Counted from the first letter of the stretch, positions 9,011 to 16,955 are shown. The stretch: DNA of 64,000 bases from Lishizhenia tianjinensis (GCF_900116425.1 NZ_FPAS01000005.1:124001-188000), one strand, 5' to 3'. Numbers and translations are program-made. The notes: generated from the sequence alone by a model not told the origin.

Positions 9011-10255
9011 ATGACATTCAAATCATTAGGATTAAGAGAAGAGTTGCTAACTGCAATTCAAGAACAAGGGTATACCACGCCTTCACCCATTCAAGAAAAG
9101 GCCATTCCAGTTGTATTAGAAGGAAAAGATGTTTTAGCTTCTGCACAAACGGGAACAGGGAAAACGGCAGGATTCACTTTGCCGATATTACACAATTTAA
9201 GTCAACAAGAAGTTAAAGGGAAAAGAGCCATTCGTGCCCTTATTTTAACTCCCACTCGAGAATTAGCCAGTCAGGTATACGATGCGGTGAGAACCTACGG
9301 TGCGCATTTAAACCTGAAGGCTGCGGTAATTTTTGGAGGAGTTAATCAAAACCCACAAGTAAGAACCTTAAACCAAGGCGTAGATGTTTTAGTAGCTACA
9401 CCGGGTAGGTTGTTAGATTTACACCAACAGAAACACATAAAATTAGGTCAAGTACAAACCTTTGTTCTCGATGAGGCCGATCGTATGTTAGACATGGGGT
9501 TCTTGCGCGATATAGAGCGTATTTCTAACCTTATTCCCAAGCAAAAGCAAACACTTTTGTTCTCTGCAACTTTTAGTAAGGAGATTAAAAAATTGGCCAA
9601 TGGCATCTTAAAACATGCGGTTCAGGTAGAGGCAACACCAGAAAACACTACGGCAGAACGAGTTGATCAGGAAGCGTATCGCGTGGATAAATCAGACAAA
9701 ACTGCGGTGTTAATTAAGTTGATTTACGACTTAGAAATGGAGCAAGTATTGGTTTTTACCCGTACAAAATATGGGGCCAATCGCTTGTGTCAAAAGTTGG
9801 ATAGACGCGGTATAAAATCTTCTGCGATTCACGGAAACAAGAGTCAAAACCAGAGAACTAACGCGTTAAACGACTTCAAAGCAGGTAAAATAAAAGCCTT
9901 GGTAGCTACAGATGTTGCTGCACGTGGATTAGATATTCCTTTGTTGCCGCACGTGGTGAACTATGAGTTGCCCAACGTACCCGAAGATTACGTGCACCGT
10001 ATAGGTAGAACAGGTAGAGCAGGAGCTGCAGGTTTGGCGATTTCTTTGGTAGGAGCCGATGAACTCGATTATTTAAAAGGAATAGAGAAATTGTTAAAAA
10101 CGCAAATTTCTTTACAAACCGTAGAAGGTTATCTTCCTACTGATGAACCGGAGCCGAAGGCAGAGAAAAAGAAAAAGCCCAACCGTAACAGAAAGCGCAA
10201 GCCAGATCCAAATTCTAAAAAGGAGAGAAGAAAGCAGGTGCTGAATAAAAAATAG
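9011..10255 (+). CDS. DEAD-box RNA helicase, RhlE-like
   Basis: A 414-residue ATP-dependent RNA helicase. In order: Q-motif ([12 protein letters not shown]), Walker [26 protein letters not shown] ([13 protein letters not shown]), SAT motif, then helicase C-domain [12 protein letters not shown] and [10 protein letters not shown]. The last ~45 residues are a Lys/Arg-rich tail (repeated K, N and R) typical of RhlE/CsdA-like proteins that use basic tails for RNA binding. Such enzymes act in ribosome assembly and RNA decay, often cold-induced. The leader carries a strong hairpin close to the start codon. A second DEAD-box gene lies at 14698-15972 but is clearly divergent. Confidence 0.95.
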   Translation: MTFKSLGLREELLTAIQEQGYTTPSPIQEKAIPVVLEGKDVLASAQTGTGKTAGFTLPILHNLSQQEVKGKRAIRALILTPTRELASQVYDAVRTYGAHLNLKAAVIFGGVNQNPQVRTLNQGVDVLVATPGRLLDLHQQKHIKLGQVQTFVLDEADRMLDMGFLRDIERISNLIPKQKQTLLFSATFSKEIKKLANGILKHAVQVEATPENTTAERVDQEAYRVDKSDKTAVLIKLIYDLEMEQVLVFTRTKYGANRLCQKLDRRGIKSSAIHGNKSQNQRTNALNDFKAGKIKALVATDVAARGLDIPLLPHVVNYELPNVPEDYVHRIGRTGRAGAAGLAISLVGADELDYLKGIEKLLKTQISLQTVEGYLPTDEPEPKAEKKKKPNRNRKRKPDPNSKKERRKQVLNKK

Positions 10256-10285
10256 ACATAGATTTTGTCATTCTAAGATAGTTAC

Positions 10286-10324
10286 AGAGGATATAAACCC
10301 AAAGCGTTTGTATCCTCTTTTTTT
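10286..10324 (+). terminator. Intrinsic terminator after the 9011 helicase gene
   Basis: A 13-bp stem (AGAGGATATAAAC with GTTTGTATCCTCT, one G-T pair) closes a 7-nt loop and is followed by a run of T. It lies 31 nt after the helicase stop. Confidence 0.85.
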
Positions 10325-10329
10325 ACCCC

Positions 10330-10337
10330 TACTTTTG
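10330..10337 (+). promoter_or_regulatory. Candidate -7 box placed almost at the start codon
   Basis: TACTTTTG matches TAnnTTTG and ends only 5 nt before the ATG at 10343. If used, the mRNA would be leaderless or nearly so. Confidence 0.35.
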
Positions 10338-10342
10338 CCCCC

Positions 10343-10969
10343 ATGAAAGGAACAATATTTTACTTCTACGACGCCCTTTGCGGATGGTGTTACGGATTTT
10401 CTCCTGTGATGATGGAGTTGTACGAGAAATACAAAGACGAATATGATTTCCAGGTGATTTCTGGAGGAATGATTACGGGAGATAGAGTAGGACCCATCGG
10501 AGAAGTTGCACCCTACATTAGCGAAGGTTACAAACAAGTAGAAGAGCGTTCTGGTGTAAAATTCAGCGAGGCCTTTTTGAAAGACATTTTGGAAGAAGGA
10601 AGCACAGAATTTACTTCTATCCCAACTGCTGTGGCCTTAAGTGTTTTTAAACAACACAAACCACAAGAACAAGTCGCTTTTGCAGCACGTTTGCAAAAGG
10701 CCATTTACTTTGATGCTATTCAACCGATGGATACAGAAGCTTACGGTAAACTAGCCGAAGAATTTGGTTTAAACGGTGATGAGTTCATTGCGCAAATGCA
10801 AGACAAGAAGATTGTTGAACAGAGTTTCGAAGAATTCAGTGTTTGTCAGCAAATTGGTGTAAACGGTTTCCCAACGGTAGCTGTTGACAAAGGAGAAGGA
10901 AAACTCTACGCCATCGCCAGAGGTTACGTGCCTTTAGAAGTGGTAGAAGAGAACTTGCAGAATTTGTAA
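10343..10969 (+). CDS. DsbA family oxidoreductase (FrnE/2-HCT isomerase-like)
   Basis: A 208-residue thioredoxin-fold protein without signal peptide, so cytoplasmic. The active site is YDALCGWCYGFSP near residues 9-21, a CGWC redox pair. A helical insertion follows and the cis-proline loop is seen as NGFPTVAVD near residue 175. This layout matches the FrnE-like branch of the DsbA superfamily; family members act as disulfide isomerases or bind glutathione-like thiols. A terminator precedes and another follows, so it is monocistronic. Specific substrate unknown. Confidence 0.88.
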   Translation: MKGTIFYFYDALCGWCYGFSPVMMELYEKYKDEYDFQVISGGMITGDRVGPIGEVAPYISEGYKQVEERSGVKFSEAFLKDILEEGSTEFTSIPTAVALSVFKQHKPQEQVAFAARLQKAIYFDAIQPMDTEAYGKLAEEFGLNGDEFIAQMQDKKIVEQSFEEFSVCQQIGVNGFPTVAVDKGEGKLYAIARGYVPLEVVEENLQNL

Positions 10970-10993
10970 AAATTTTGAAATATAGCATTATTG

Positions 10994-11017
10994 AAGGGTC
11001 CGAAAGGGCCTTTTTTT
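10994..11017 (+). terminator. Intrinsic terminator after the DsbA-family gene
   Basis: AAGGGTCC and GGGCCTT pair with one bulged G around a GAAA loop, followed by seven T. It lies 24 nt after the stop. Confidence 0.75.
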
Positions 11018-11054
11018 AGTTATGGGTTAGTGAGTGCAGAGTTAAGAGTTTTTT
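11018..11054 (+). repeat. 37-bp direct repeat, left copy
   Basis: Matches 11347-11383 at 35 of 37 positions (core TTAGTGAGTGCAGAGTTA). The pair brackets a 290-bp stretch made of other repeat types. A degenerate relative occurs at 50793-50833, also directly after a terminator T-run. Confidence 0.8.
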
Positions 11055-11062
11055 ATAATTGA

Positions 11063-11111
11063 TTCCCGAGCGGAGCGCCGTACTGAGCATTTGTCGAAGT
11101 GTCGAGGGGCC
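11063..11111 (+). repeat. CTCGA-type palindromic repeat (expanded copy)
   Basis: TTCCCGAGCGGAGCG at the left and TGTCGAGGGGCC at the right are the two arms of the same small palindrome seen at 11127-11149, with about 20 nt inserted between them. Confidence 0.55.
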
Positions 11112-11126
11112 AATATCCAATTAAGG

Positions 11127-11149
11127 TTCCCGAGCGAAGTCGAGGGGCC
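11127..11149 (+). repeat. CTCGA-type palindromic repeat
   Basis: TTCCCGAGCGAAGTCGAGGG followed by GCC. Arms CCCGAGCG / AGTCGAGGG can fold. Related copies: 11063-11111, 16073-16095, 18801-18822 (opposite strand), 18917-18940. Confidence 0.65.
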
Positions 11150-11165
11150 AATTTCAAATCTAATA

Positions 11166-11308
11166 CGGGGCTTTTAACGGGCTCTCCGCTCTAGTCCTCG
11201 GCTGCAAAGTGCTTTTAGTAACACGGGCCAAAAAGCTTCTTAAGTCGCTTTCCACCCCGCACAAAAACACCCTTTCCATCCTCCGGGCTGCCGCTGCTAT
11301 CCCTAAGC
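11166..11308 (+). repeat. About 140-bp structured intergenic repeat, copy A
   Basis: Begins GGGGCTTTTAACGGGCTCTC and ends GCCGCTGCTATCCCTAAGC. The start and end match copy C (30126-30268) nearly base for base; the centre shares AAGCTTCTTAAGTCGCTTTC. More divergent copies lie at 19813-19946, 55450-55583 and 56645-56784. No ORF is present. Confidence 0.75.
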
Positions 11309-11311
11309 GAA

Positions 11312-11336
11312 GGCAGTTTGGAGTGTGAGTAGGGAG
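11312..11336 (+). repeat. 25-bp repeat (GGCAGTTTGGAG type)
   Basis: GGCAGTTTGGAGTGTGAGTA then GGGAG. Other copies: 14673-14697 (minus), 16956-16980, 19958-19981. Confidence 0.65.
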
Positions 11337-11346
11337 GATGGAATGA

Positions 11347-11383
11347 AGTTATGAGTTAGTGAGTGCAGAGTTAGGAGTTTTTT
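11347..11383 (+). repeat. 37-bp direct repeat, right copy
   Basis: 35 of 37 positions equal to 11018-11054. It ends one base before the stop codon of the minus-strand gene at 11385, so the repeat cluster reaches right up to the coding region. Confidence 0.8.
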
Positions 11384-11384
11384 G

Positions 11385-11810
11385 TTATTTCACTACCAAA
11401 TTTACGGTTTCAGGTGTAATTAAAATGGTTGAATCTACAGCGCAGTTTTTTAGAATGAAAACAGCGGGTGAATTGATATTAAAGTAAGTATCAATGATTT
11501 CATTCGTGTCATAGATAATATTGGGATTGGTAGAACTAATAAAAGAAGAGTAATCTACTTTGCTGCCCAATCCCGAAAAGAAAATGAGCGTACTATCTTT
11601 AAATTGTTCTTCTTCTAAAAACCGCATAAATTTATAACTGCACTTAAGGCAGTACCCTTTTTCATTCAAGGCATAGATTTTATTAAAGTCTTTACAATCT
11701 ATCGCAAATTTACTTTCTAACAGACTTGCGAATGACTTTTCATTTTTTGATGTATCAGAACATGCTATTAAGATGAAAAGTAGAAATAAGGGAAGTAGTT
11801 TATTGAGCAT
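11385..11810 (-). CDS. Lipoprotein, possibly thioredoxin-fold, with CxxC
   Basis: A 141-residue lipoprotein (signal peptide with lipobox L-I-A-C, Cys 17). The mature part carries KGYCLKCSYKF around residues 51-61, then a strand-like DSTLIFFSGL and a late SPAVFILKN segment; a CxxC followed by a helix, a beta strand and a Pro before a strand resembles a truncated thioredoxin fold. The family is not recognised. Its start overlaps the end of the upstream lipoprotein gene by 11 nt, so the two are one transcription unit and probably cooperate. Redox function is inference. Confidence 0.7.
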   Translation of the reverse strand: MLNKLLPLFLLFILIACSDTSKNEKSFASLLESKFAIDCKDFNKIYALNEKGYCLKCSYKFMRFLEEEQFKDSTLIFFSGLGSKVDYSSFISSTNPNIIYDTNEIIDTYFNINSPAVFILKNCAVDSTILITPETVNLVVK

Positions 11811-12897
11811 ACAGTGATGGGTTAATTTCTAGTAATTGAAGGCTGTTTAGTTTTGTTTTATTTAGCAAATAGACAGAGCCATCGTACTCAAGTAATTGAT
11901 GAATAAGAATGTTTTTGTCAATTATTTCTTCATGTATTAATTGTTGAGAAGATGAATAAAGTTGTATTACCTTTTTGCCGCTTCTGTTATCCGCAAGAAA
12001 AACAAAATAAGTATTTAGTGTTGGAGAATAATGAGCACTTGAACAATGAGCACCTTTGGTTAGAATTTTCATTTCGTTTTCAATTAATTTGTCAATAGTA
12101 ACTGGAGATATTTTTAACGAATCGAAAAACTTACTATTGAGTTGAAAAGAAGAAATACTTAAGTCGGTGTTATTAATTACGAACAATGAGTCAACCCTAC
12201 AACTTGTATAAATTTTGTTTTTTGAGTTATAGGTAAAGTGTCTTCCTTCACTCGAATATTGGGTAGATTCTAAGAATCTAGATATTAAGTTTTTAAGTAA
12301 AAAATCACCCTGATTTAAGGTGTCTTGAGATAGGTTAAATTCTAAGAAAATTGGAGAAACTAGAGCATTGGTAAATGATTTTTGCGCAATTTCTTTTAGG
12401 CTAAGTATTGAATCTGCTGCTTGAGAATTATGTGAATAAACAATAGCTGCTTGTATTTTACTTTGAGTGAAATTAAGAGGAGGTAGAAACAAATGGCCTT
12501 TTAGTTTTTGTTCTTGGAAATCCCATTTTTTCAAAACCTCTAATTTTCTATTGATGAGGTAGAACTTGTTGGTGTATTTAGAAAGAAGTAAAATTGAATC
12601 ACGAGAAATAACATTGTAAGTCAGAATTCCTTCAGGAATAGAATCATACAATTTATGAAGATTTAATACCTCAGCAGACTTATCCTTAAGGTTTAAGGAA
12701 GCAATTTGTTTTCTGGTATTAAATTCTGCAAAATAAACTCTATCGTTTACTATAGAAAATGTATTAAAAGCTTGAATTTGAGGATGGTCTAATGTTAGCG
12801 TGTCCACAATCAAATCTATAGGAGCAATGTCTTTTTTGTTCTGACATGCAAATGAAATACAGGCTAATACCAAGCCGTACAAAAACAATCTTTTCAA
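11800..12897 (-). CDS. Beta-propeller-like lipoprotein, DUF4221-type
   Basis: A 365-residue lipoprotein (lipobox F-A-C, Cys 18). The mature part begins with a strand DLIVDTLTLD and contains repeated beta motifs (RVYFAEFNTRKQIASLNL, KFYLINRKLEVLKKW, TYFVFLADNRSGKKVIQLYS, SVYLLNKTKLNSLQLLEI) as in the six-bladed propeller lipoproteins of Bacteroidota often labelled DUF4221. No catalytic motif can be named. Followed with an 11-nt overlap by a small CxxC lipoprotein. Related pairs of propeller and thioredoxin-like lipoproteins are common in the phylum; their role is not established. Confidence 0.75.
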   Translation of the reverse strand: MKRLFLYGLVLACISFACQNKKDIAPIDLIVDTLTLDHPQIQAFNTFSIVNDRVYFAEFNTRKQIASLNLKDKSAEVLNLHKLYDSIPEGILTYNVISRDSILLLSKYTNKFYLINRKLEVLKKWDFQEQKLKGHLFLPPLNFTQSKIQAAIVYSHNSQAADSILSLKEIAQKSFTNALVSPIFLEFNLSQDTLNQGDFLLKNLISRFLESTQYSSEGRHFTYNSKNKIYTSCRVDSLFVINNTDLSISSFQLNSKFFDSLKISPVTIDKLIENEMKILTKGAHCSSAHYSPTLNTYFVFLADNRSGKKVIQLYSSSQQLIHEEIIDKNILIHQLLEYDGSVYLLNKTKLNSLQLLEINPSLYAQ

Positions 12898-13088
12898 GAG
12901 TTAAAATTTAAGTGTTTATGAGTTGGTTGAAGCCAAGTTAAAAAATAGATGGCTAATTCATTCAAAGGAACAATAAAATTTTATTTGTACAACTTCGGCA
13001 ATTTCATTTATACTACTTATAAAAACATATATATCACTTACATGGTGCAACACTAGAACCAACATCCCTCCTCAAACGTTCATATCAC

Positions 13089-13460
13089 ATGACAAACGAC
13101 GAACATCTTTTGGCCCTCCGAACTTTCGAAGCAGATATAAAAGCCAATAAGTCTGAAGTAGAAGAATTTCAGCACCGCGTTTTGCGACCGGTTTTAAAAC
13201 ATTTGAATGAAAAACTATTGGCCCTTATCGCACAAGAAACGCACTTTCAATTGCTGCTCAAAAAGAGTTTGCCTGCCAAAGAGAAGGAGCTAGAACTCCG
13301 CAATTTCATTAAGAAAAACAAACATTTTAAGTTTACCAGTATAGGTTTAACCTGCGCGCTTTTTACCACCGAAGAATTTGAGTTTTATCTAGCCCATAAA
13401 AAGGACTTGGATAAACGAATTAGTCAGATGGTGGAGGAGAGAGTGGTGAGTCAGTTTTGA
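13089..13460 (+). CDS. Conserved hypothetical helical protein
   Basis: A 123-residue protein with no signal peptide, rich in Glu/Lys/Leu with long amphipathic helices (residues 5-60), then a short FKFTSIGLTCALFTTEEFEF segment and a C-terminal helix. No family recognised. The start ATG follows an AT-rich 190-bp gap. It is monocistronic as far as can be seen. Confidence 0.7.
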   Translation: MTNDEHLLALRTFEADIKANKSEVEEFQHRVLRPVLKHLNEKLLALIAQETHFQLLLKKSLPAKEKELELRNFIKKNKHFKFTSIGLTCALFTTEEFEFYLAHKKDLDKRISQMVEERVVSQF

Positions 13461-13616
13461 GAGAGAAAAATACACTCGTAGTCGAATGTAAATAATTGGT
13501 AAACTTTTAGCTTTGGTTTATCCTTATTTAATAATAAATCTATTAAAAGGACTTATGATAACGAATAAGTCAGGTGAATGTGTACAAAAGTTTTTTATAT
13601 TGCAAAAAAAATAAGA

Positions 13617-14093
13617 ATGGACCCCCTAGATCAATTTGCATCTGAATTGAAAACATTCAGATTAGGAAAGGTAGAGGATATTATTTATTCATCCTCAAAC
13701 CCAATTAACGATATTATAGATTTCTTTTCAAAAGAAGCCAAAAGCCGGAGTTCTTTTACAGAATCTGGATTATTAGTTCATAGCTTTATTCTAAGAAAGA
13801 ATTTAATCGGTGGAATGCCCCGAGAAGTTGCAACAGTTTCAATAGATAATGGAGAATTAGTAGGTATTGGTATCCATGGGAATACAGATAAATTGAGGGC
13901 TGAATTCAACAATTTAAAAAGATTGATGAAAAAGCTTGATGAACAGCCTGAATTCTATTTAGGAATGCTAGGTGAGAGAAAAGGATATGAGTATTATGGA
14001 AATCTTTATTCAAATTATGTTTTTGGCTTCGCATCTAATATTCAAATCCAAGGAGACACAGTTCAGACAATTACCATAAACCCTTTTAAATGA
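13617..14093 (+). CDS. Hypothetical protein, first gene of AT-rich cassette
   Basis: A 158-residue protein starting at MDPLDQF; an in-frame upstream ATG at 13578 would add 13 poorly conserved-looking residues, so the later start is preferred. No signal peptide. The middle reads ATVSIDNGELVGIGIHGN, suggesting a beta hairpin domain, and the C-terminus FGFASNIQIQGDTVQTITI is also strand-rich. Not recognised. It overlaps the next gene by 4 nt (ATGA). The cassette is noticeably more AT-rich than its neighbours, consistent with horizontal acquisition. Confidence 0.65.
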   Translation: MDPLDQFASELKTFRLGKVEDIIYSSSNPINDIIDFFSKEAKSRSSFTESGLLVHSFILRKNLIGGMPREVATVSIDNGELVGIGIHGNTDKLRAEFNNLKRLMKKLDEQPEFYLGMLGERKGYEYYGNLYSNYVFGFASNIQIQGDTVQTITINPFK

Positions 14094-14413
14094 AAATAAG
14101 GATTAAAAAAGTATACTCTAAAACAGAAGCAACAATAAAACTAAGTTGGTTAAGAAGTATTGACGTAACTGTTCCGACTCGACATGTAATGTATATGTGT
14201 TCAGATCCCCTCCGATGGAATGAAATAGACCAAATAAATTTTAATAAGGAAACACTTAAAGAAGTAGTGAGTGATTTATTGGATTTAGAAGTTGAACATA
14301 ATGCTGTGTTAGCAGAAATGTTTTTGAAAATTTCAGGCAATCATCCAAATAAATTTGAAAATGAATTTGTAAAACAGATGATTGTTAATCATGAATTGAA
14401 TAATAAAAATTAG
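14090..14413 (+). CDS. Hypothetical protein, second gene of AT-rich cassette
   Basis: A 107-residue soluble protein. N-terminal third is basic and strand-rich (KIRIKKVYSKTEATIKLSWL), the rest is helical (ETLKEVVSDLLDLEVEHNAV). No family recognised. Start overlaps the upstream stop by 4 nt, and the third gene starts 2 nt after its stop, so the three are translated together. Confidence 0.65.
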   Translation: MKIRIKKVYSKTEATIKLSWLRSIDVTVPTRHVMYMCSDPLRWNEIDQINFNKETLKEVVSDLLDLEVEHNAVLAEMFLKISGNHPNKFENEFVKQMIVNHELNNKN

Positions 14414-14415
14414 AT

Positions 14416-14595
14416 ATGGTATTACTCGGTATTATAATAGGGTATTTTGTAGGGAAAATATTAATAGGTGGAATATTATTTACTTTTTTAACAAAGGCAG
14501 ACGAGGACCCAAATGGTTCTTCAGGTAAGTTTTTTGAATATTTTGGCGGGTTAATTGGAGCCATTTCGTTAGGATTCCTATTTAATGAATTTTAA
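14416..14595 (+). CDS. Small membrane protein, third gene of AT-rich cassette
   Basis: A 59-residue ORF starting MVLLGIIIGYFVGKILIGG and ending AISLGFLFNEF. Two hydrophobic segments (residues about 2-25 and 43-57) flank a polar loop KADEDPNGSSGK, predicting a two-pass membrane protein. It starts 2 nt after the stop of the preceding gene, which supports its reality despite the small size. Function unknown; small membrane proteins at the end of such cassettes may anchor or modulate the upstream products. Confidence 0.55.
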   Translation: MVLLGIIIGYFVGKILIGGILFTFLTKADEDPNGSSGKFFEYFGGLIGAISLGFLFNEF

Positions 14596-14639
14596 AAATT
14601 AATTTGGTGAATAATTAATAGTTTATATTGAATTTAAGT

Positions 14640-14675
14640 GGAGTTGTTTTTAGCTTTTCAAGAGTCGAACAACTC
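14640..14675. terminator. Hairpin between convergent genes
   Basis: GGAGTTGTT pairs with AACAACTCC (9 bp) around a ~18-nt loop. It sits between the AT-rich cassette and the convergent helicase gene and could terminate either. No strong T-run, so the call is tentative. Its right arm runs into the 25-bp repeat at 14673. Confidence 0.4.
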
Positions 14676-14697
14676 CCTACTCACTCTCCAGACTGCC
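14673..14697 (-). repeat. 25-bp repeat (GGCAGTTTGGAG type), minus copy
   Basis: On the minus strand reads GGCAGTCTGGAGAGTGAGTA then GGGAG. It abuts the stop codon of the helicase gene. Confidence 0.6.
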
Positions 14698-15972
14698 TTA
14701 CCCTTCTTTCTTCGGACTTTGAGCTTTAGGCTTTCCACCATCTTTGTTCCCGTTTCCGCTTTTTCCTTTCTTGTAAAACTTCTTCTTTCCAGAATACCTT
14801 TTGTTTTTAGAGCGGGCTGGGGCTTCTTTCCATTCTGGTCCGGGGGCAAAGCCTTCGGGTAATTCTAATTTTGGGATAGAATTTTCGATTAACTTCTCGA
14901 TGTTGCGTACGCGGAACATGTCTTTTTCGTTCACCAAAGTAAAGGCTTCTCCCTTTGTGTTGGCACGGGCTGTTCTACCTACACGGTGTACGTAATCGGC
15001 TGCGTCATGCGGTACATCATAGTTGATGACCATGTTGATTTCTTTGATGTCAATACCACGACTCATCACATCAGTAGCCACCAAAATACGTATGCGCTTA
15101 GACCTAAATCCACGCAATACTTCTTCTCGTTTGTCTTGTTCTAGGTTAGATGAAATTCCCTTGGCTTTAAAACCATTTTGGTTGAGCGACTTCACAATTT
15201 CACTCACCTTACTCTTCGATGAGGTAAAGATGATAATGGAATCGTAATCTTTTCTATCTGCAAAAATATGTTTAAGGATGTCTAACTTTTGGTTGTCGTG
15301 TACCAAGTAGATTTTATGATCTACACCTTCTGCAGGTTTGGCAATTCCCAAACGAATTTCTGTATGATCATTTAAAATACGTGTAGCTAAGCCCATCAAA
15401 CTTTTGGCCATAGTGGCACTAAACATAAGGGTTTGGTGCTTTTTGGGCAAGTAAGAAATGATGGATTTTAAATCGTCGATGAAGCCCATGTCTAACATAC
15501 GGTCGGCTTCATCTAAAACCAGGTGCTTCACGTGTTTAAAGTTTACGTGACCCATTTTTAAATGCGATAACAATTTACCGGGCGTTGCAACAATGATGTC
15601 TGTTCCTTTAGAAAGCGCTTCCTTTTGCTCCGACCAATCGGCACCGTCTCCACCACCATAAATGGCTTTAGAACCCACAGAAATAAAATAAGACAAGCCT
15701 TGAATTTGTTGTTCAATTTGAACGGCCAATTCACGCGTTGGAACGATGATAAGTGTATCTATATTGGTGTCTTGTTTTCCAACTAATTTGTTGAGTATAG
15801 GCAAAACGAAGGCCGCTGTTTTTCCCGTTCCAGTTTGGGCACAGGCCAAAACATCTTTGTTTTCTAAGATTAAAGGAATGGCTTGTTCTTGAATGGGTGT
15901 TGCCGTTTCAAAGCCCATGTAATCTAAGGCACTTACGAGCTCGTCGTTTAAGTTTAATTCTGTGAATTTCAT
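14698..15972 (-). CDS. DEAD-box RNA helicase
   Basis: A 424-residue helicase from the ATG at 15972 (MKFTELNL); an in-frame upstream ATG at 16056 exists but the Q-motif spacing favours the later start. Motifs in order: [66 protein letters not shown]. The final ~45 residues are Lys/Gly/Ser-rich (RYSGKKKFYKKGKSG), a basic RNA-binding tail. It belongs to the same broad family as the 9011 gene but differs widely (GRTARA versus GRTGRAG, GGGDGADW insertion), so it is an ancient paralogue. Confidence 0.95.
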   Translation of the reverse strand: MKFTELNLNDELVSALDYMGFETATPIQEQAIPLILENKDVLACAQTGTGKTAAFVLPILNKLVGKQDTNIDTLIIVPTRELAVQIEQQIQGLSYFISVGSKAIYGGGDGADWSEQKEALSKGTDIIVATPGKLLSHLKMGHVNFKHVKHLVLDEADRMLDMGFIDDLKSIISYLPKKHQTLMFSATMAKSLMGLATRILNDHTEIRLGIAKPAEGVDHKIYLVHDNQKLDILKHIFADRKDYDSIIIFTSSKSKVSEIVKSLNQNGFKAKGISSNLEQDKREEVLRGFRSKRIRILVATDVMSRGIDIKEINMVINYDVPHDAADYVHRVGRTARANTKGEAFTLVNEKDMFRVRNIEKLIENSIPKLELPEGFAPGPEWKEAPARSKNKRYSGKKKFYKKGKSGNGNKDGGKPKAQSPKKEG

Positions 15973-16072
15973 TGGGTTTAAAGATAAGGAGATAATTGGA
16001 AACCTGCTCCGAATTTGTGGATTGTTCATTTTTTCATCTCCACCAGAATTAAACAATGGTTCTAGTTATAGG

Positions 16073-16095
16073 TTCCCGTGCGGAGTCGAGTTGCC
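16073..16095 (+). repeat. CTCGA-type palindromic repeat
   Basis: TTCCCGTGCGGAGTCGAGTT then GCC, a variant of the 11127 repeat, about 100 nt upstream of the helicase start on the opposite strand. Confidence 0.55.
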
Positions 16096-16157
16096 GAATA
16101 TTAAGTATAGGTTGAAATTTTGCCAACCTACAATATGACAAACCATTTAACTTTTTT

Positions 16158-16193
16158 ATCTAGCCATCTAGAACTCTAACGGTCTAAACATCC
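16158..16193 (+). repeat. Degenerate TCTAG array
   Basis: ATCTAGCCATCTAGAACTCT continuing AACGGTCTAAACATCC: short units of about 9-10 nt centred on TCTA(G/A). It overlaps the last codons and stop of the ywbE-like gene. Similar arrays at 17712-17760 and 18944-18992. Confidence 0.5.
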
Positions 16194-16390
16194 GTATCCA
16201 ATATATGCTGTACACGCCCAACTTCTCCAGTGGTCAATTGCACTTTAATTCCATGAGGGTGTTGCGGACTCTTGGTCAGCAAACGCTTTACTTCTCCTTC
16301 GGTAAGTTCACCCGTACGTTGGTGGTGCTTTTGCACAATTTCTACGATGTAACCTACCTTGATGTCTTTGCGAAAAGTCCCTTCACTCAT
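16184..16390 (-). CDS. ywbE: YwbE family protein
   Basis: A 68-residue protein of the YwbE/DUF2196 family: RKDIKVGYIVEIVQKHHQRT then GELTEGEVKRLLTKSPQHPH and GIKVQLTTGEVGRVQ. The fold is a small SH3-like beta barrel with a conserved G-x-R near the C-terminus. Function is not established; family members are found across bacteria, often near RNA-modifying or helicase genes. The terminal codons lie inside a degenerate TCTAG repeat array. Confidence 0.88.
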   Translation of the reverse strand: MSEGTFRKDIKVGYIVEIVQKHHQRTGELTEGEVKRLLTKSPQHPHGIKVQLTTGEVGRVQHILDTDV

Positions 16391-16450
16391 GAATTCTGAT
16401 TTTGTAACAAAGATAGCGTTTCTACGGTGCTACGAAAGCGCAAGTTCTCC

Positions 16451-16458
16451 TATCTTTA
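16451..16458 (+). promoter_or_regulatory. Candidate -7 promoter box for the GNAT gene
   Basis: TATCTTTA, one mismatch from TAnnTTTG, 18 nt before the ATG at 16477. Confidence 0.3.
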
Positions 16459-16476
16459 GTGCTTTATTTTTCACAA

Positions 16477-16950
16477 ATGATTAGAGAAATACAAGTCCAA
16501 GATAATGTAGCCATTGCCCAAGTAATTCGCAGAGCTTTGGAAGAATATGGTCAGGCCAAAGAAGGAACGGTTTATACAGACCCAACCACGGATGATTTAT
16601 TTGAACTTTTTAAAACGGAGGGTTCTGTTTATTTCATTTTGGAATTGGACGGTAAAGTTGTGGGCGGTTGTGGTATTTACCCGACCAAAGGTCTCCCAAC
16701 AGGCTACGCAGAATTGGTAAAACTCTACCTCAACGCGGATTTAAGAGGGAAAGGTTACGGTAAAGCACTCATGCAAAAAAGCATGGAAGCCGCACAAAAA
16801 ATGGGTTATACTCACTTGTATTTAGAATCCATACCTGCTTTAAACGAAGCCGTGCATTTGTACGAAAAAGTAGGTTTTGAAAAGTTAGACGCACCGCTGG
16901 GAGACTCTGGTCATTTTTCCTGTGATCTTTGGATGGAAAGGCAGCTTTGA
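16477..16950 (+). CDS. GNAT family N-acetyltransferase
   Basis: A 157-residue acetyltransferase starting MIREIQVQDN; a GTG 18 nt upstream is in frame but the ATG is preferred. The acetyl-CoA site is visible as LNADLRGKGYGKALMQ (R/Q-x-x-G-x-G/A motif A) near residues 90-105, followed by a helix and the strand YTHLYLESIP, then AVHLYEKVGFEKL. Substrate is unknown: GNAT members acetylate amines of antibiotics, proteins or small metabolites. Monocistronic. Confidence 0.92.
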   Translation: MIREIQVQDNVAIAQVIRRALEEYGQAKEGTVYTDPTTDDLFELFKTEGSVYFILELDGKVVGGCGIYPTKGLPTGYAELVKLYLNADLRGKGYGKALMQKSMEAAQKMGYTHLYLESIPALNEAVHLYEKVGFEKLDAPLGDSGHFSCDLWMERQL

Positions 16951-16955
16951 GCAAA

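Noticed and set aside
9011-15972. Two DEAD-box helicase genes as a recent duplication
   Set aside because: The proteins differ in most non-motif positions and in the GRTGRAG/GRTARA motif, so they are old paralogues.
16086-16100. TTGCCGAAT at 16090 as a possible third MITE/IS end
   Set aside because: Only nine bases match and they are part of the CTCGA palindrome context; no partner inverted repeat nearby.
16459-16476. GTG start for the GNAT gene
   Set aside because: It would fall within or right after the likely promoter box; the ATG at 16477 fits the family start.
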